DNA from: Flavobacteriales bacterium
GTDB taxonomy: Bacteria > Bacteroidota > Bacteroidia > Flavobacteriales_F > PHOS-HE28
Assembly: GCA_016788205.1 (NCBI GenBank)
Contig: JAEUTA010000031.1
Location: 1-42,575 of the forward strand
DNA length: 42,575 bases
Direction: 5' to 3'
Part shown: positions 31,937-40,529 of the stretch, piece after piece
How positions within the stretch are numbered: position 1 is the stretch's first letter
Layout: each line of letters opens with the position of its first letter
Translations under genes and position numbers: made by a program
The notes under the pieces: generated by a model
Databases searched by the model: none
What the model was told of the DNA's origin: nothing
The model's input: only the letters and a program-made list of their open reading frames with translations

Positions 31937-34220
31937 CGATCAACGTGCTGGGCACCTGCGAAAGCCACAAGCTCCTGCTCTCCGCCAGGCGCGCCCAACT
32001 GGGGTAACTGATCAATAACAACGTGTGCCGTTGCAACATGGACTGGTCAACGATCCGGCGGTCCAGGATGGTCAATCGGTCGGGTGCGAGACGCGACAAG
32101 CGCTGAGCCTCCGCATGGAACGATGGCTCACGAGCCGTAAGACCTGCGGCATCCAGGATGGTGACCTTCGCATCCACATTGCGCATGAAGCGTTCCGCGT
32201 AGTTGAACAGGAACAGATCGCCGGGGGCGAAGATGGGCAGCAGGATATGGCTGGCCGTTGTGAAGCCCTTGTCCATGAAAATGCCCACGCTGCATTGCGC
32301 ACCCTCGATGAACTGGCGAACGCGCTCATCCAGCTGGTCATCCGCAGGCATCAAGGATGTCTGCCCCGTCAACGAACCGATCAGCTTGCTGGGGTCCAAA
32401 GCACGACTGGTGAACCCCAGCAGGTCCCCGAGCAACGTGCCCCTCAATAGGGGCTTGCCGGACCCGACCAGCAGTAGATCATAGCCGCCCGCGTTCGTTA
32501 CTTGAACGATATCCTTCGCGATATCATTGGTCACCTTGAACACGGTCTCCAACGGAAGATTCAAGCGAGCGGCTTCCTCCTTCACCAGTTCGAAGCTCTC
32601 CCGCTCAACATCCGCGTGCTCCAACGGATTCAGATCCTCGCTGGCGGACAGGTGCAACGCCGTAACGTCCAAAGCAGCGGCGTCCTTGCGCGACAATTCC
32701 GTTGCCAGTTGCAAGAGTTTCTTTCCGCTCTGCGGCTGTCCGAAGGAGATAAGCACCCGCCATCCGGGACGGTCGACTTTCACGGGCTCCAACAGATCCT
32801 CTTCATCCTTCCCGAACCACCGTTCGATCAACGAGAGAGCCGGGCCGGTCATGAAAGTCGTGACGAGGGCCATGATCACCATCATCGCGAAGATCTTCGG
32901 GGTGAGCACGCCCAGGTCGTACCCGATGTTCAATACGACCAGTTCCATCAGCCCGCGCGTGTTCATGAGCGCGCCGATGGCAAGACTGTCCTTCCAACTG
33001 TTCCCAGTGAAGCGTGCTGCCAGGGCGCTACCTCCCAGTTTGCCAAGTACCGCCACACCGATCACGGCAGCACAGACCAGCCACAGGTCGCCTTCATTGA
33101 GAAGGCCGATACGCGTGCGCAGGCCCGTGAACACGAAGAAAAGCGGCAGCAGCAGCACGAGGCTGATATCCTCCATCTTGTTGATGAGCACCTTGCGGAA
33201 ACTCAACGCTGAAGGCATGATGGCACCTGCGAGGAATGCGCCGAACAGCGCATGAATGCCGATGATCTCGGTGAGGTAGGACGAACCGAGCATGACCAGG
33301 AAGGTCAACGCCACGATGGGGCGGCTCAGGGTATCTCGGTCCTTGTGGATCTCGCCCAGGCGCACCAGGAAAGGGCGCACCACCTTGATCATCAACAATA
33401 CATAGAGCAGCGCCGAAGCGATGGTGAACACGGCGCTCGCCGCAGAACCAGCCTTCACGATGGCGATCACCGCAGCAAGAATGCACCAGGCGGTGATGTC
33501 ATCCGCAGCGGCGCATGCGATCGCCACCGTGCCGATACGCGTGCTCGACAATCCACGCTCCTGGATGATCCGTGCGAGCACCGGGAACGCAGTGATGCTC
33601 ATCGCGATGCCCATGAACAAGGCGAACGACGAGAACGCGATGGTGGGCGGCGCGAATTCGAGGTACAGGAAGTAGGCCAGCCCGACCCCGAGCGCGTATG
33701 GGATCACGATGCTCGCATGGCTGATGATGACCGCGTCGTGCGCACGCTTGCTCAGCACGTTCACGTCCAGTTCCATGCCCACCACGAACATGAATAGGAT
33801 CAAGCCGATCTGGCTCATGAACTGCAGGTTCGTGAGCGAGCCTTCCGGAAAAAGAAAGGTGAACGCTCCAGGGAACCAGTAACCCACCACCGAAGGGCCA
33901 AGAACGATGCCCGCCACGATCTCCCCGATCACCGAGGGTTGACCCAACTTGTTGAAGAGGTAGGCGAAGAACCGGGCCGTTGCGATGATCGCCAGGATCT
34001 GCATGATGAGCACCGCCAAGGGGTGGTGCATGTTGCCATCCATGGTGTGCTTGAACGCGTCCAGCGCGGAGGCATCGTTCGCCACGTTGATGGTGGGTGG
34101 CAGCAGTTCGGTCTGCACCGGGCGCAGCGCATCGCCCTTGAGCATGATGCCGTAGATCAGCACCCCGAACAGGCCGATCGTGACCAGGTAGAACAGGAAA
34201 CTGCGCTGGACCTGCGACAT
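31926..34220 (-). CDS. Kef-type cation:proton antiporter with C-terminal USP-like region
   Basis: Inner-membrane antiporter of the CPA2 family exchanging K+ or Na+ for H+; 764 residues. After one N-terminal helix (FLFYLVTIGLFGVLIYGIML) and a short periplasmic loop, about twelve helices run from residue 68 to 470, with GQPSVIGEIVAGIVLGPS, FMFVVGMELD, and the ion-binding Asp-Asp in ACAAADDITAWC typical of electrogenic members. The soluble C-terminal 280 residues resemble tandem universal-stress-protein domains (VDRPGWRVLISFGQPQSGKKLLQLA; YDLLLVGSGKPLLRGTLLGDLLG), as in related bacterial exchangers; no TrkA-N motif is seen. A TAGCTTCG element ends four bases before ATG. Single gene, convergent with DUF3037. 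Confidence 0.88.
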   Translation of the reverse strand: MSQVQRSFLFYLVTIGLFGVLIYGIMLKGDALRPVQTELLPPTINVANDASALDAFKHTMDGNMHHPLAVLIMQILAIIATARFFAYLFNKLGQPSVIGEIVAGIVLGPSVVGYWFPGAFTFLFPEGSLTNLQFMSQIGLILFMFVVGMELDVNVLSKRAHDAVIISHASIVIPYALGVGLAYFLYLEFAPPTIAFSSFALFMGIAMSITAFPVLARIIQERGLSSTRIGTVAIACAAADDITAWCILAAVIAIVKAGSAASAVFTIASALLYVLLMIKVVRPFLVRLGEIHKDRDTLSRPIVALTFLVMLGSSYLTEIIGIHALFGAFLAGAIMPSALSFRKVLINKMEDISLVLLLPLFFVFTGLRTRIGLLNEGDLWLVCAAVIGVAVLGKLGGSALAARFTGNSWKDSLAIGALMNTRGLMELVVLNIGYDLGVLTPKIFAMMVIMALVTTFMTGPALSLIERWFGKDEEDLLEPVKVDRPGWRVLISFGQPQSGKKLLQLATELSRKDAAALDVTALHLSASEDLNPLEHADVERESFELVKEEAARLNLPLETVFKVTNDIAKDIVQVTNAGGYDLLLVGSGKPLLRGTLLGDLLGFTSRALDPSKLIGSLTGQTSLMPADDQLDERVRQFIEGAQCSVGIFMDKGFTTASHILLPIFAPGDLFLFNYAERFMRNVDAKVTILDAAGLTAREPSFHAEAQRLSRLAPDRLTILDRRIVDQSMLQRHTLLLISYPSWARLAESRSLWLSQVPSTLIVKP

Positions 34221-34224
34221 GTCG

Positions 34225-34232
34225 CGAAGCTA
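34225..34232 (-). promoter_or_regulatory. Candidate -7 element before the antiporter gene
   Basis: TAGCTTCG on the minus strand, ending exactly four bases before ATG, as before queG, ruvB and the aldehyde dehydrogenase gene. No -33 element seen. Confidence 0.4.
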
Positions 34233-34249
34233 GGACATGCGTTGTTCGA

Positions 34250-35275
34250 TCACTCGAACAGGCTGCCAGGCTTAACACTGGGGACACGGCCCAGATGCCT
34301 GTACGCTCGCTCCGTAGCCTGCCTTCCACGCGGCGTACGTTGCAGGTAACCCTCCATGATCAGGAAAGGTTCATACACCTCTTCGATGGTCCCCGCCTCC
34401 TCACCGACCGCCGTGGCCACGGTGTTGAGTCCAACAGGACCACCGTTGAACTTATCTATGATGGCACCGAGGATGCGGTTATCCATCTCATCCAATCCAT
34501 GAGCGTCCACATTCAATGCTCGCAGCGCATGTTGCGCGATGCCGAGATCGATGGTACCATCACCCTGTATCTGCGCGAAGTCACGCACCCGTCGTAACAA
34601 TGCATTGGCTATACGCGGTGTGCCCCTGCTCCTGCGCGCGATCTCCTGTGCGGCCTCCTCCACGATGGGCACGTTCAAGAGGCCCGCGCTGCGTTTGATG
34701 ATGCCCTTCAAAATGGTGGCATCGTAATAGTCCAATCGACTGTTGATGCCGAAGCGCGCCCGCAACGGTGCAGTGAGCAATCCACTACGCGTGGTGGCAC
34801 CAACGAGCGTGAACGGGTTCAACGCGATCTGCACGGTTCGCGCGTTCGGTCCGGCGTCGATCACCAGGTCGATGCGGTAGTCCTCCATCGCGCTGTAGAG
34901 GTATTCCTCTATCACCGGCGTCAACCGATGGATCTCGTCGATGAAGAGCACATCATGCGGCTCCAGGTTGGTGAGCAGTCCGGCCAGATCGGCGGGCTTG
35001 TCCAGAACGGGACCGCTCGTTACCCGAAAACCAACGCCCATCTCTTGAGCGATGATGTTGGCGAGCGTGGTCTTGCCCAAGCCTGGCGGTCCGTGAAGCA
35101 GCACATGGTCCAGTGCTTCGCCCCGCTGCTTCGCAGCCTGCACGAAGACCTTCAAGTTGTCCGTTACCGCTTTCTGCCCAGCAAACTCGCCGAACTGCTT
35201 CGGACGCAGTGTTTGCTCCAGCTCCTTGTCGGAAGCGGAACGCTGTTCATTGCGGACATCGAAACCACCGGTCAT
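34250..35275 (-). CDS. ruvB: Holliday junction branch migration ATPase RuvB
   Basis: AAA+ motor of RuvAB. The 341 residues are full length. Walker A GPPGLGKT (62-69), Walker B FIDEIHRL (Asp113, Glu114), sensor 1 GATTRSG (159-165), an arginine-finger region APLRARFG, and the C-terminal winged helix with [17 protein letters not shown] and [17 protein letters not shown]. The interaction partner RuvA is encoded about 12 kb away. A TACCTTTG promoter element, an exact fit to TAnnTTTG, ends four bases before ATG, so ruvB has its own, probably leaderless, transcript despite lying 32 bases after the preceding gene. Confidence 0.98.
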   Translation of the reverse strand: MTGGFDVRNEQRSASDKELEQTLRPKQFGEFAGQKAVTDNLKVFVQAAKQRGEALDHVLLHGPPGLGKTTLANIIAQEMGVGFRVTSGPVLDKPADLAGLLTNLEPHDVLFIDEIHRLTPVIEEYLYSAMEDYRIDLVIDAGPNARTVQIALNPFTLVGATTRSGLLTAPLRARFGINSRLDYYDATILKGIIKRSAGLLNVPIVEEAAQEIARRSRGTPRIANALLRRVRDFAQIQGDGTIDLGIAQHALRALNVDAHGLDEMDNRILGAIIDKFNGGPVGLNTVATAVGEEAGTIEEVYEPFLIMEGYLQRTPRGRQATERAYRHLGRVPSVKPGSLFE

Positions 35276-35279
35276 CGTT

Positions 35280-35287
35280 CAAAGGTA
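35280..35287 (-). promoter_or_regulatory. -7 promoter element of ruvB
   Basis: TACCTTTG, an exact match to TAnnTTTG on the minus strand, ending four bases before the ruvB ATG. A TTG lies 14 bases upstream, shorter than the usual 19. Confidence 0.55.
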
Positions 35288-35307
35288 ACGGCGCCACGGT
35301 TCAACGC

Positions 35308-35940
35308 TCATTCAAGCTGCTTGTCCAGGTCCCTGTATACGTCCTCAAAGAAAATGCGCAGGCCGAGGGTGTAGATCGGGGCGGTCAAGCGCTCATCAAG
35401 GCTATGGCCGGTCCGCATCACAAGGCGGTAGCCCCAGCCGGCTCCCAGGCCGAAATACTTCCAGAACCGGTATTGAACGGTCATGCAGGGCTCATAGATG
35501 ATGAAACCCGAGCGGAACAGCTTCTGCCTGCGTCCCGCCTGATCATCGTACACCACGGACCCGCTTCCAACCCCCACCTGCACCGGTATGCGCACCTCCC
35601 ATGGCCCGCGCTGGTAAAAGGCATAGTCCACATAAGCGTGCACATAGCCCATACGCAATCGGGTGGGGCGGGTGCCCAAGCCGTGCACAAAGCGGTCACG
35701 TTCCACAGGAGAGAAGAGAAAACTATAACCTGCGCCATACTGGAACCGGCGAGCATGCTCAAGCCCCAGCTTCACGCCCATCATCCGCACATTCTGGTTG
35801 CTTACGAAGGAACCCTTCATGTCAAGCCGCAACACCGGACGGGGTCGTTCCTGCGCGAACAGTGCGATGCTGTCCAGCAATTGCGCCTGTACGCGGCTGA
35901 TCGCAAAAGACGTGAGCAGAAGGAGGAATAAGGTCCGCAT
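35308..35940 (-). CDS. Exported outer-membrane-type hypothetical protein
   Basis: Protein of 210 residues with a signal peptide (MRTLFLLLLTSFAISRVQAQ) and alternating beta-strands: GSFVSNQNVRMMGVKLGLEH, RFQYGAGYSFLF, TRLRMGYVHAYVDYAFY, WEVRIPVQVGVGSG, PCMTVQYRFWKYFGLGAGWGYRL. This fits a small barrel of eight to ten strands. I do not recognise the family and give no function. The frame extends to 36054 into the end of coxA, but ATG at 35938-35940 precedes the signal peptide and follows the hairpin at 35948-35977. It could be transcribed by read-through from the act-cox operon or from a promoter hidden in that hairpin region. Confidence 0.72.
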   Translation of the reverse strand: MRTLFLLLLTSFAISRVQAQLLDSIALFAQERPRPVLRLDMKGSFVSNQNVRMMGVKLGLEHARRFQYGAGYSFLFSPVERDRFVHGLGTRPTRLRMGYVHAYVDYAFYQRGPWEVRIPVQVGVGSGSVVYDDQAGRRQKLFRSGFIIYEPCMTVQYRFWKYFGLGAGWGYRLVMRTGHSLDERLTAPIYTLGLRIFFEDVYRDLDKQLE

Positions 35941-35947
35941 CGAACGC

Positions 35948-35977
35948 GAATGTCCGCATCCAAAGATGCGGACATTC
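35948..35977. terminator. Perfect 13-base hairpin after coxA
   Basis: GAATGTCCGCATC and GATGCGGACATTC around a four-base loop, 28 bases past the coxA stop on the minus strand and seven bases before the next ATG. No T run follows, so it may end the act-cox message, protect its 3' end, or act in the leader of the next gene. The loop region reads CATCTTTG, one base off a -7 element. Confidence 0.6.
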
Positions 35978-36005
35978 AAGTGGCTTGCCGGAGCAAGTAG
36001 GCGGA

Positions 36006-37808
36006 TCAATGCTCCTCTTCGCCGTGTTCCAGCGGGGTGATCTGGCTCACCCAATCCTCTGCCTTACCGGGCTTGCTGTAATCATATGGCCAGCGATGAA
36101 CGACCGGGAGCGGTCCGGGCCAGTTGCCGTGGATATGCTCCACAGGGGTGGTCCATTCCAACGTGTTGCTCTTCCAGGGGTTCTGCACCGCCTTGGGTCC
36201 ACGGAACACGCTGTAGAAGAAGTTATAGGTGAAGATCACCTGGGCCAACGCGCCGATGATGGCGAAGATGGTCACCAACACGTTCAGGTCCACGACGCCA
36301 TCGAACATGGGGAACTCGCTGTAGCTGTAGTAGCGACGAGGCGCACCGGCCAGGCCGATGAAGTGCATGGGGAAGAACACGCCGAAGGCACAGACGAAGG
36401 TGATCCAGAAGTGGGCGTAGCCCATCTTCGTATTCATCATCTTGCCGTACATCTTGGGGAACCAGTGGTAGATCCCTGCGAACATCCCGAAGATGGCGCT
36501 CATGCCCATAACGATATGGAAGTGGGCCACCACGAAGTAGGTGTCGTGCACGTTGATGTCCAGGGCACTGTCCGCGAGGATGATGCCTGTGAGACCACCG
36601 GCGATGAAGGTGGCCACCAGTCCGATGCTGAAGAGCATGGCCGGCGTCATCACGATGTTACCACGCCACAGTGTGGTGATGTAGTTGAACACCTTCACCG
36701 CAGAGGGAATGGCGATCAACAAGGTGGTGAACACGAACACCGACCCCAGGAAGGGGTTCATCCCGGTGATGAACATGTGGTGACCCCATACGATGAAGCT
36801 GAGGAACCCGATGGCAAGAATGGACCCGATCATCGCACGGTAGCCGAAGATGGGCTTGCGTGCGTTGGTTGAGATGATCTCCGAAGTGATACCGAGCGCG
36901 GGAAGCAACACGATGTAAACTTCCGGGTGACCGAGGAACCAGAACAAGTGCTGGAACAGCACCGGGCTTCCGCCGCTGTGGTCCAACGCCTCGCCCGCGA
37001 TGTGGATGTCGCTCAGGTAGAAGCTCGTACCCATTGAACGGTCCAAAAGGAGCAGCAACGCAGCGCTCAGCAATACCGGGAAACTGAGGATACCCAGCAC
37101 GGCGGTGAGGAAAAGCGCCCACATGGTCAATGGCATGCGGGTCATCTTCATCCCCTTCGTACGCAGGTTCAATACCGTCACCACGTAATTCAGGCCACCC
37201 ATCAGCGAGCTTGCGATGAAGAGTGTCATGCTGACCAACCACAGCGTCATACCCGCGCCGGAGCCGGGGATGGCTTTCGGTAGAGCGCTAAGTGGTGGAT
37301 AGACCGTCCACCCCGAAGAAGCGGGGCCACCCTCCACGAAAAGCGAGGCTAGCATCACCACGCTGCTGAGGAAGAAGAACCAGTACGAGAGCATGTTGAT
37401 GAAGCCGCTCGCCATGTCGCGCGCACCGAGCTGCAAGGGGATGAGCAGGTTGGCGAACGTTCCCGACAGACCACCGGTCAATACGAAGAAGACCATGATG
37501 GTACCGTGGATGGTCACCAGCGCCAGGTACATGTTGGGGTCCAGTACTCCACCGGGCGCCCACTTCTCTCCAAGGAAGAAGCTGCTGAAGGCGAAGCCCT
37601 CACCGGGCCAGGCCAGCTGTAGACGGAAAAGCAAGGACATGATCACCGCCACCCACGCCATCACGATGGCGGTGACGAGGAACTGCTTGCTGATCATCTT
37701 GTGATCATGCGAGAAGACGTACTTCGAAATGAAGCTCTCCTCGTGGTGATGCGCCTCGTGCCCGTGGCCGGCAGCGTGCGCGTGTGCGGTAGTAGCACCC
37801 ATGGTCAT
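36006..37808 (-). CDS. coxA: Cytochrome c oxidase subunit I
   Basis: Catalytic subunit of an A1-type haem-copper oxidase reducing oxygen to water and pumping protons; inner membrane, twelve core helices in about 600 residues. Seen: low-spin haem His in LALVTIHGTIMVFFV; CuB His and cross-linked Tyr in FLGHPEVYIVLLPALG, whose Glu is the A1 proton-channel residue; CuB His pair in IVWGHHMFITGM; haem a/a3 ligands in DTYFVVAHFHIVMG. The N-terminus is unusually His-rich (AHAHAAGHGHEAHHHEE). A TTG at 37811 is in frame; ATG at 37808 is preferred. Last gene of the act-cox operon, 14 bases after coxB. Subunit III is not in the window. Confidence 0.97.
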   Translation of the reverse strand: MTMGATTAHAHAAGHGHEAHHHEESFISKYVFSHDHKMISKQFLVTAIVMAWVAVIMSLLFRLQLAWPGEGFAFSSFFLGEKWAPGGVLDPNMYLALVTIHGTIMVFFVLTGGLSGTFANLLIPLQLGARDMASGFINMLSYWFFFLSSVVMLASLFVEGGPASSGWTVYPPLSALPKAIPGSGAGMTLWLVSMTLFIASSLMGGLNYVVTVLNLRTKGMKMTRMPLTMWALFLTAVLGILSFPVLLSAALLLLLDRSMGTSFYLSDIHIAGEALDHSGGSPVLFQHLFWFLGHPEVYIVLLPALGITSEIISTNARKPIFGYRAMIGSILAIGFLSFIVWGHHMFITGMNPFLGSVFVFTTLLIAIPSAVKVFNYITTLWRGNIVMTPAMLFSIGLVATFIAGGLTGIILADSALDINVHDTYFVVAHFHIVMGMSAIFGMFAGIYHWFPKMYGKMMNTKMGYAHFWITFVCAFGVFFPMHFIGLAGAPRRYYSYSEFPMFDGVVDLNVLVTIFAIIGALAQVIFTYNFFYSVFRGPKAVQNPWKSNTLEWTTPVEHIHGNWPGPLPVVHRWPYDYSKPGKAEDWVSQITPLEHGEEEH

Positions 37809-37822
37809 CAATTCCTTTCTGT

Positions 37823-39091
37823 TCAGTGCGACGGTTGAGCCTGTGCGACCGTGTTGCCAGCGGCGGCTGCGACGGCAGCGCTATCCACAGGTACGGCAAC
37901 GGGGGGCGCGGGGGGCGCAGGCGGCGCCTGGAACGGTTTCTTCATGGCCTCCGCGTACCACGCGTCGTGCGCGGCGGCATCGGTCACCACCAATGGCATC
38001 TGCATGTTGTAGTGCGAAGCACCGCAGATCTTGTTACAAAGCAGGATGAAGTCGAACGCCTCGTTCTTCGTGACCAGACGCATGCTGTCCGTTGTGATGG
38101 TCGGCGTCATCTTGATCGTGGTGGTCATTCCCGGCACCGCGTTCATCTGCGCGCGCAGGTGCGGCAGGTAGGCGCTGTGGATCACGTCCTGGCTGCGTAT
38201 CAAGACCTTCACCTCCTGGCGCACCGGCAGATGGAACTCCTTGATCACGACGTCATCAGCACCATGCGTGTAGGGGCTGGCGACACCCTTTTCGATGATG
38301 TCCTGCTCCATCAAGGTGCGCAGGTTGATGATGCGCTGCTTGTTCCTGCGCATGCGTTCCACCTGGTCGGTCAGCTCGTGCGATTTCGTTTCGGCGAGAA
38401 TGGCATGTGCCAAGGTGCTGTCCGCTCCGGAGATCTCCTTGTCCAATTCGGCCAGACGTGCAGCAACGCTCTCACGCGTGACGATCCCCAGCGGATTCGT
38501 GCCGTTGATGAGGCGGAAATCCGTGGCACCCAGATTACCATCTGCGCCAGGGTAACGTGCGGTCCAATCGAATTGCTTGGCGTACAGTTCCACTTGGATG
38601 GCATCGGGAGAGGCGGGCGCCGTGATCTTGGCCCAGCTGTTCAACCCGTAGATGATGATCACCGCGAGCACCGCTGCCGGGGCGATGGTCCAAGCCAGTT
38701 CAAGCTTGTTGTTGTGCGGCTGCCAGAACGCACGACGGTCCTTGCTGTACACGTACTTACCAGCGAACCAGAAGAGCAGGATGTTCGTGATGATGAAGGT
38801 GATGATCAGGATCCACCAGTTGAAGTCCATCAACCAATCGGTCTCCGCACCATGTTCGCTGGCGGCCACCGGCAGCATCTTGTCCTTGTAAGCGATGCAC
38901 AGCCACAGGAAGAAGCCGAAATACACGGGCAGGAACAGCCACATCATGCGCCCGTTGAAGCGGTTGTCGCTATCGGAGATGTCTTCCTCACGCTTGCCAC
39001 GCAGGCGCGATGTGAGTTCGTAGACGCGGGCAAGCTGCGCTACCGCAAGGATGCCCAGCACCACGACGATCAGGATCAACAACTTGGTCAT
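37823..39091 (-). CDS. coxB: Cytochrome c oxidase subunit II
   Basis: Carries the CuA centre that accepts electrons from cytochrome c or directly from alternative complex III. At 422 residues it is longer than classical subunit II, with extra N-terminal membrane segments (TKLLILIVVVLGILAVAQLA; WLFLPVYFGFFLWLC) before the usual hairpin (ILIITFIITNILLFWFAG; AWTIAPAAVLAVIIIYGLN). CuA ligands: His in DVIHSAYLP, then CNKICGASHYNMQM with two Cys, His and Met. A charged insert rich in Glu, Arg and Lys (about 205-260) interrupts the cupredoxin domain, and the C-terminus is Pro/Ala-rich. Between the small membrane protein gene and coxA. Confidence 0.96.
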   Translation of the reverse strand: MTKLLILIVVVLGILAVAQLARVYELTSRLRGKREEDISDSDNRFNGRMMWLFLPVYFGFFLWLCIAYKDKMLPVAASEHGAETDWLMDFNWWILIITFIITNILLFWFAGKYVYSKDRRAFWQPHNNKLELAWTIAPAAVLAVIIIYGLNSWAKITAPASPDAIQVELYAKQFDWTARYPGADGNLGATDFRLINGTNPLGIVTRESVAARLAELDKEISGADSTLAHAILAETKSHELTDQVERMRRNKQRIINLRTLMEQDIIEKGVASPYTHGADDVVIKEFHLPVRQEVKVLIRSQDVIHSAYLPHLRAQMNAVPGMTTTIKMTPTITTDSMRLVTKNEAFDFILLCNKICGASHYNMQMPLVVTDAAAHDAWYAEAMKKPFQAPPAPPAPPVAVPVDSAAVAAAAGNTVAQAQPSH

Positions 39092-39104
39092 CGTTCGTTC
39101 GATA

Positions 39105-39245
39105 TCAACCCTTCAAAGGGCGGTCTTGTTCAACGTTCCGGCGGCGCACCTCCTCGTAGCGCACCGTGAGCTTGCGCACCTGCCACAGCATCGCCGAGGC
39201 CCATAGGCCCAGTGCAGCGATGAGGTATGGAAGTGCGCTTTGCAT
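39105..39245 (-). CDS. 46-residue single-helix membrane protein between actF and coxB
   Basis: Very short gene: ATG at 39243-39245, two bases after actF, TGA at 39105-39107, 13 bases before coxB. The product has one hydrophobic helix (residues 4-21, ALPYLIAALGLWASAMLW), then a basic cytoplasmic tail (RKLTVRYEEVRRRNVEQDRPLKG). Tight spacing on both sides, start and stop fitting the gap, and a proper helix-plus-positive-tail layout support a real gene. By position it may be a small accessory subunit or assembly factor of the act-cox supercomplex, comparable in kind to CcoQ-like or CydX-like peptides; this is inference, as I do not recognise a family. Confidence 0.62.
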   Translation of the reverse strand: MQSALPYLIAALGLWASAMLWQVRKLTVRYEEVRRRNVEQDRPLKG

Positions 39246-39247
39246 GA

Positions 39248-40513
39248 TCAGATCTGGTGATGTACGCTTTCGTCCAGGTATGGGTGGTTCACCACGGTGA
39301 GCGGTGCTTTCGTCAACGCAGTAAGGACCGTGTGGATCAATGCTCCGAGGAACGCGAGGAACATCCCGATCTCCACTAGGCCGATGCCATGGAAGTGGTG
39401 GCCCAGACTGCCGGGCATCACCATCATGTTCACATCCATCCAGTGGCCGATGAAGATGATCGTACCCACGAAGATGAGGAAGCGTGGGTTCCGCTTGGCG
39501 TCGCGGCTCATGAGCAAGACCATGGGCACGGCGAAGTTGATGAAGAACGTGCCCCACATCAGCCAGGGGTGGTTGTTGATACGGTCCTGGAAGTAGGTGA
39601 CCTCCTCGGGGATGTTGCTGTACCAGATCAACATGAATTGGGAGAAGTACAGGTAGGTCCACAGGAAGCTGATGGCGAAGACCCACTTGCCCATGTCGTG
39701 GATATGGCTGTTGCTCACCTGCGGCAGGTAGCCCTTGCGCTTCAGGTAGAGCACCAGGATCACCGCACTGATCATCGCGCTCACCCACATGCCGGCGAAC
39801 GTGTACCAACCGAACAGCGTGCTGAACCAGTGTGCATCGATGCTCATGATCCAATCCCAGGAGAGGATGCTGCTGAACACGGCGAAGAACACGAGGAAAA
39901 GCGCGCTCCGCTTGTAGTTCAGGATCATCCGCTTCACCAGGCTGTCGCCGGTCTCCTTATCCATCTGCAGGCTCTGCTTGCGGAACCAATATCCAGCGAA
40001 GATGAAGGTGGCCAGGTAAGCGATCGTGCGGATCCAGAAGAACGGGACGTTCAAGAAGGCCTTCTTGCCCGCCATGATGGTGTCGTAATTCGGATTGGCG
40101 ACAGCGCCAGCCTCGAGCTGATCCACGTAATGTGCATCATGCCCTTCGCCCACCATGTACTCGTGGTAGAGACTGTGGTCCATCCAATGGTAGATGTGGT
40201 TCATGTGCAAGCTGGCGGCGATGAACACGATGACCAGCGGGATCCAGCCCCACTTCAAGTAGCTGAAGAGACTCTCGAACACGCGCTTCACCAGAACGCT
40301 CCAAGCGGTCTCGGTGGCGTTCTGCAGCGCGAAGAAGAACAAGGCGCCCAGGCCGATGCCGAAGAAGAAGAAGCTATTGACCAACAGGGATGCCCACGTG
40401 CGTTGGTGGTGTTCGGTGTGATCGCCCATGATGCCGACCACTGCGGCCAGCACACCCAGGATCATCAACCCGAAGGTGATGCTGCGTGCCCGTTTGGTGA
40501 TGGAGAAATTCAT
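39248..40513 (-). CDS. actF: Alternative complex III subunit ActF
   Basis: Integral membrane subunit of alternative complex III, the quinol:cytochrome c/oxidase oxidoreductase that replaces cytochrome bc1 in many Bacteroidota. The 421 residues contain about ten helices, including LVNSFFFFGIGLGALFFFALQ, FWIRTIAYLATFIFAGYWF, SALFLVFFAVFSSILSWDWIMSIDAHWFS and FLIFVGTIIFIGHWMDVNMMVMPG, marks of the ActF/ActC family. It resembles ActC (NrfD-like) distantly but lacks cofactors. 16 bases after actE, two before the 46-residue gene. Confidence 0.94.
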   Translation of the reverse strand: MNFSITKRARSITFGLMILGVLAAVVGIMGDHTEHHQRTWASLLVNSFFFFGIGLGALFFFALQNATETAWSVLVKRVFESLFSYLKWGWIPLVIVFIAASLHMNHIYHWMDHSLYHEYMVGEGHDAHYVDQLEAGAVANPNYDTIMAGKKAFLNVPFFWIRTIAYLATFIFAGYWFRKQSLQMDKETGDSLVKRMILNYKRSALFLVFFAVFSSILSWDWIMSIDAHWFSTLFGWYTFAGMWVSAMISAVILVLYLKRKGYLPQVSNSHIHDMGKWVFAISFLWTYLYFSQFMLIWYSNIPEEVTYFQDRINNHPWLMWGTFFINFAVPMVLLMSRDAKRNPRFLIFVGTIIFIGHWMDVNMMVMPGSLGHHFHGIGLVEIGMFLAFLGALIHTVLTALTKAPLTVVNHPYLDESVHHQI

Positions 40514-40529
40514 CGCTGCTGTTCCGTTA

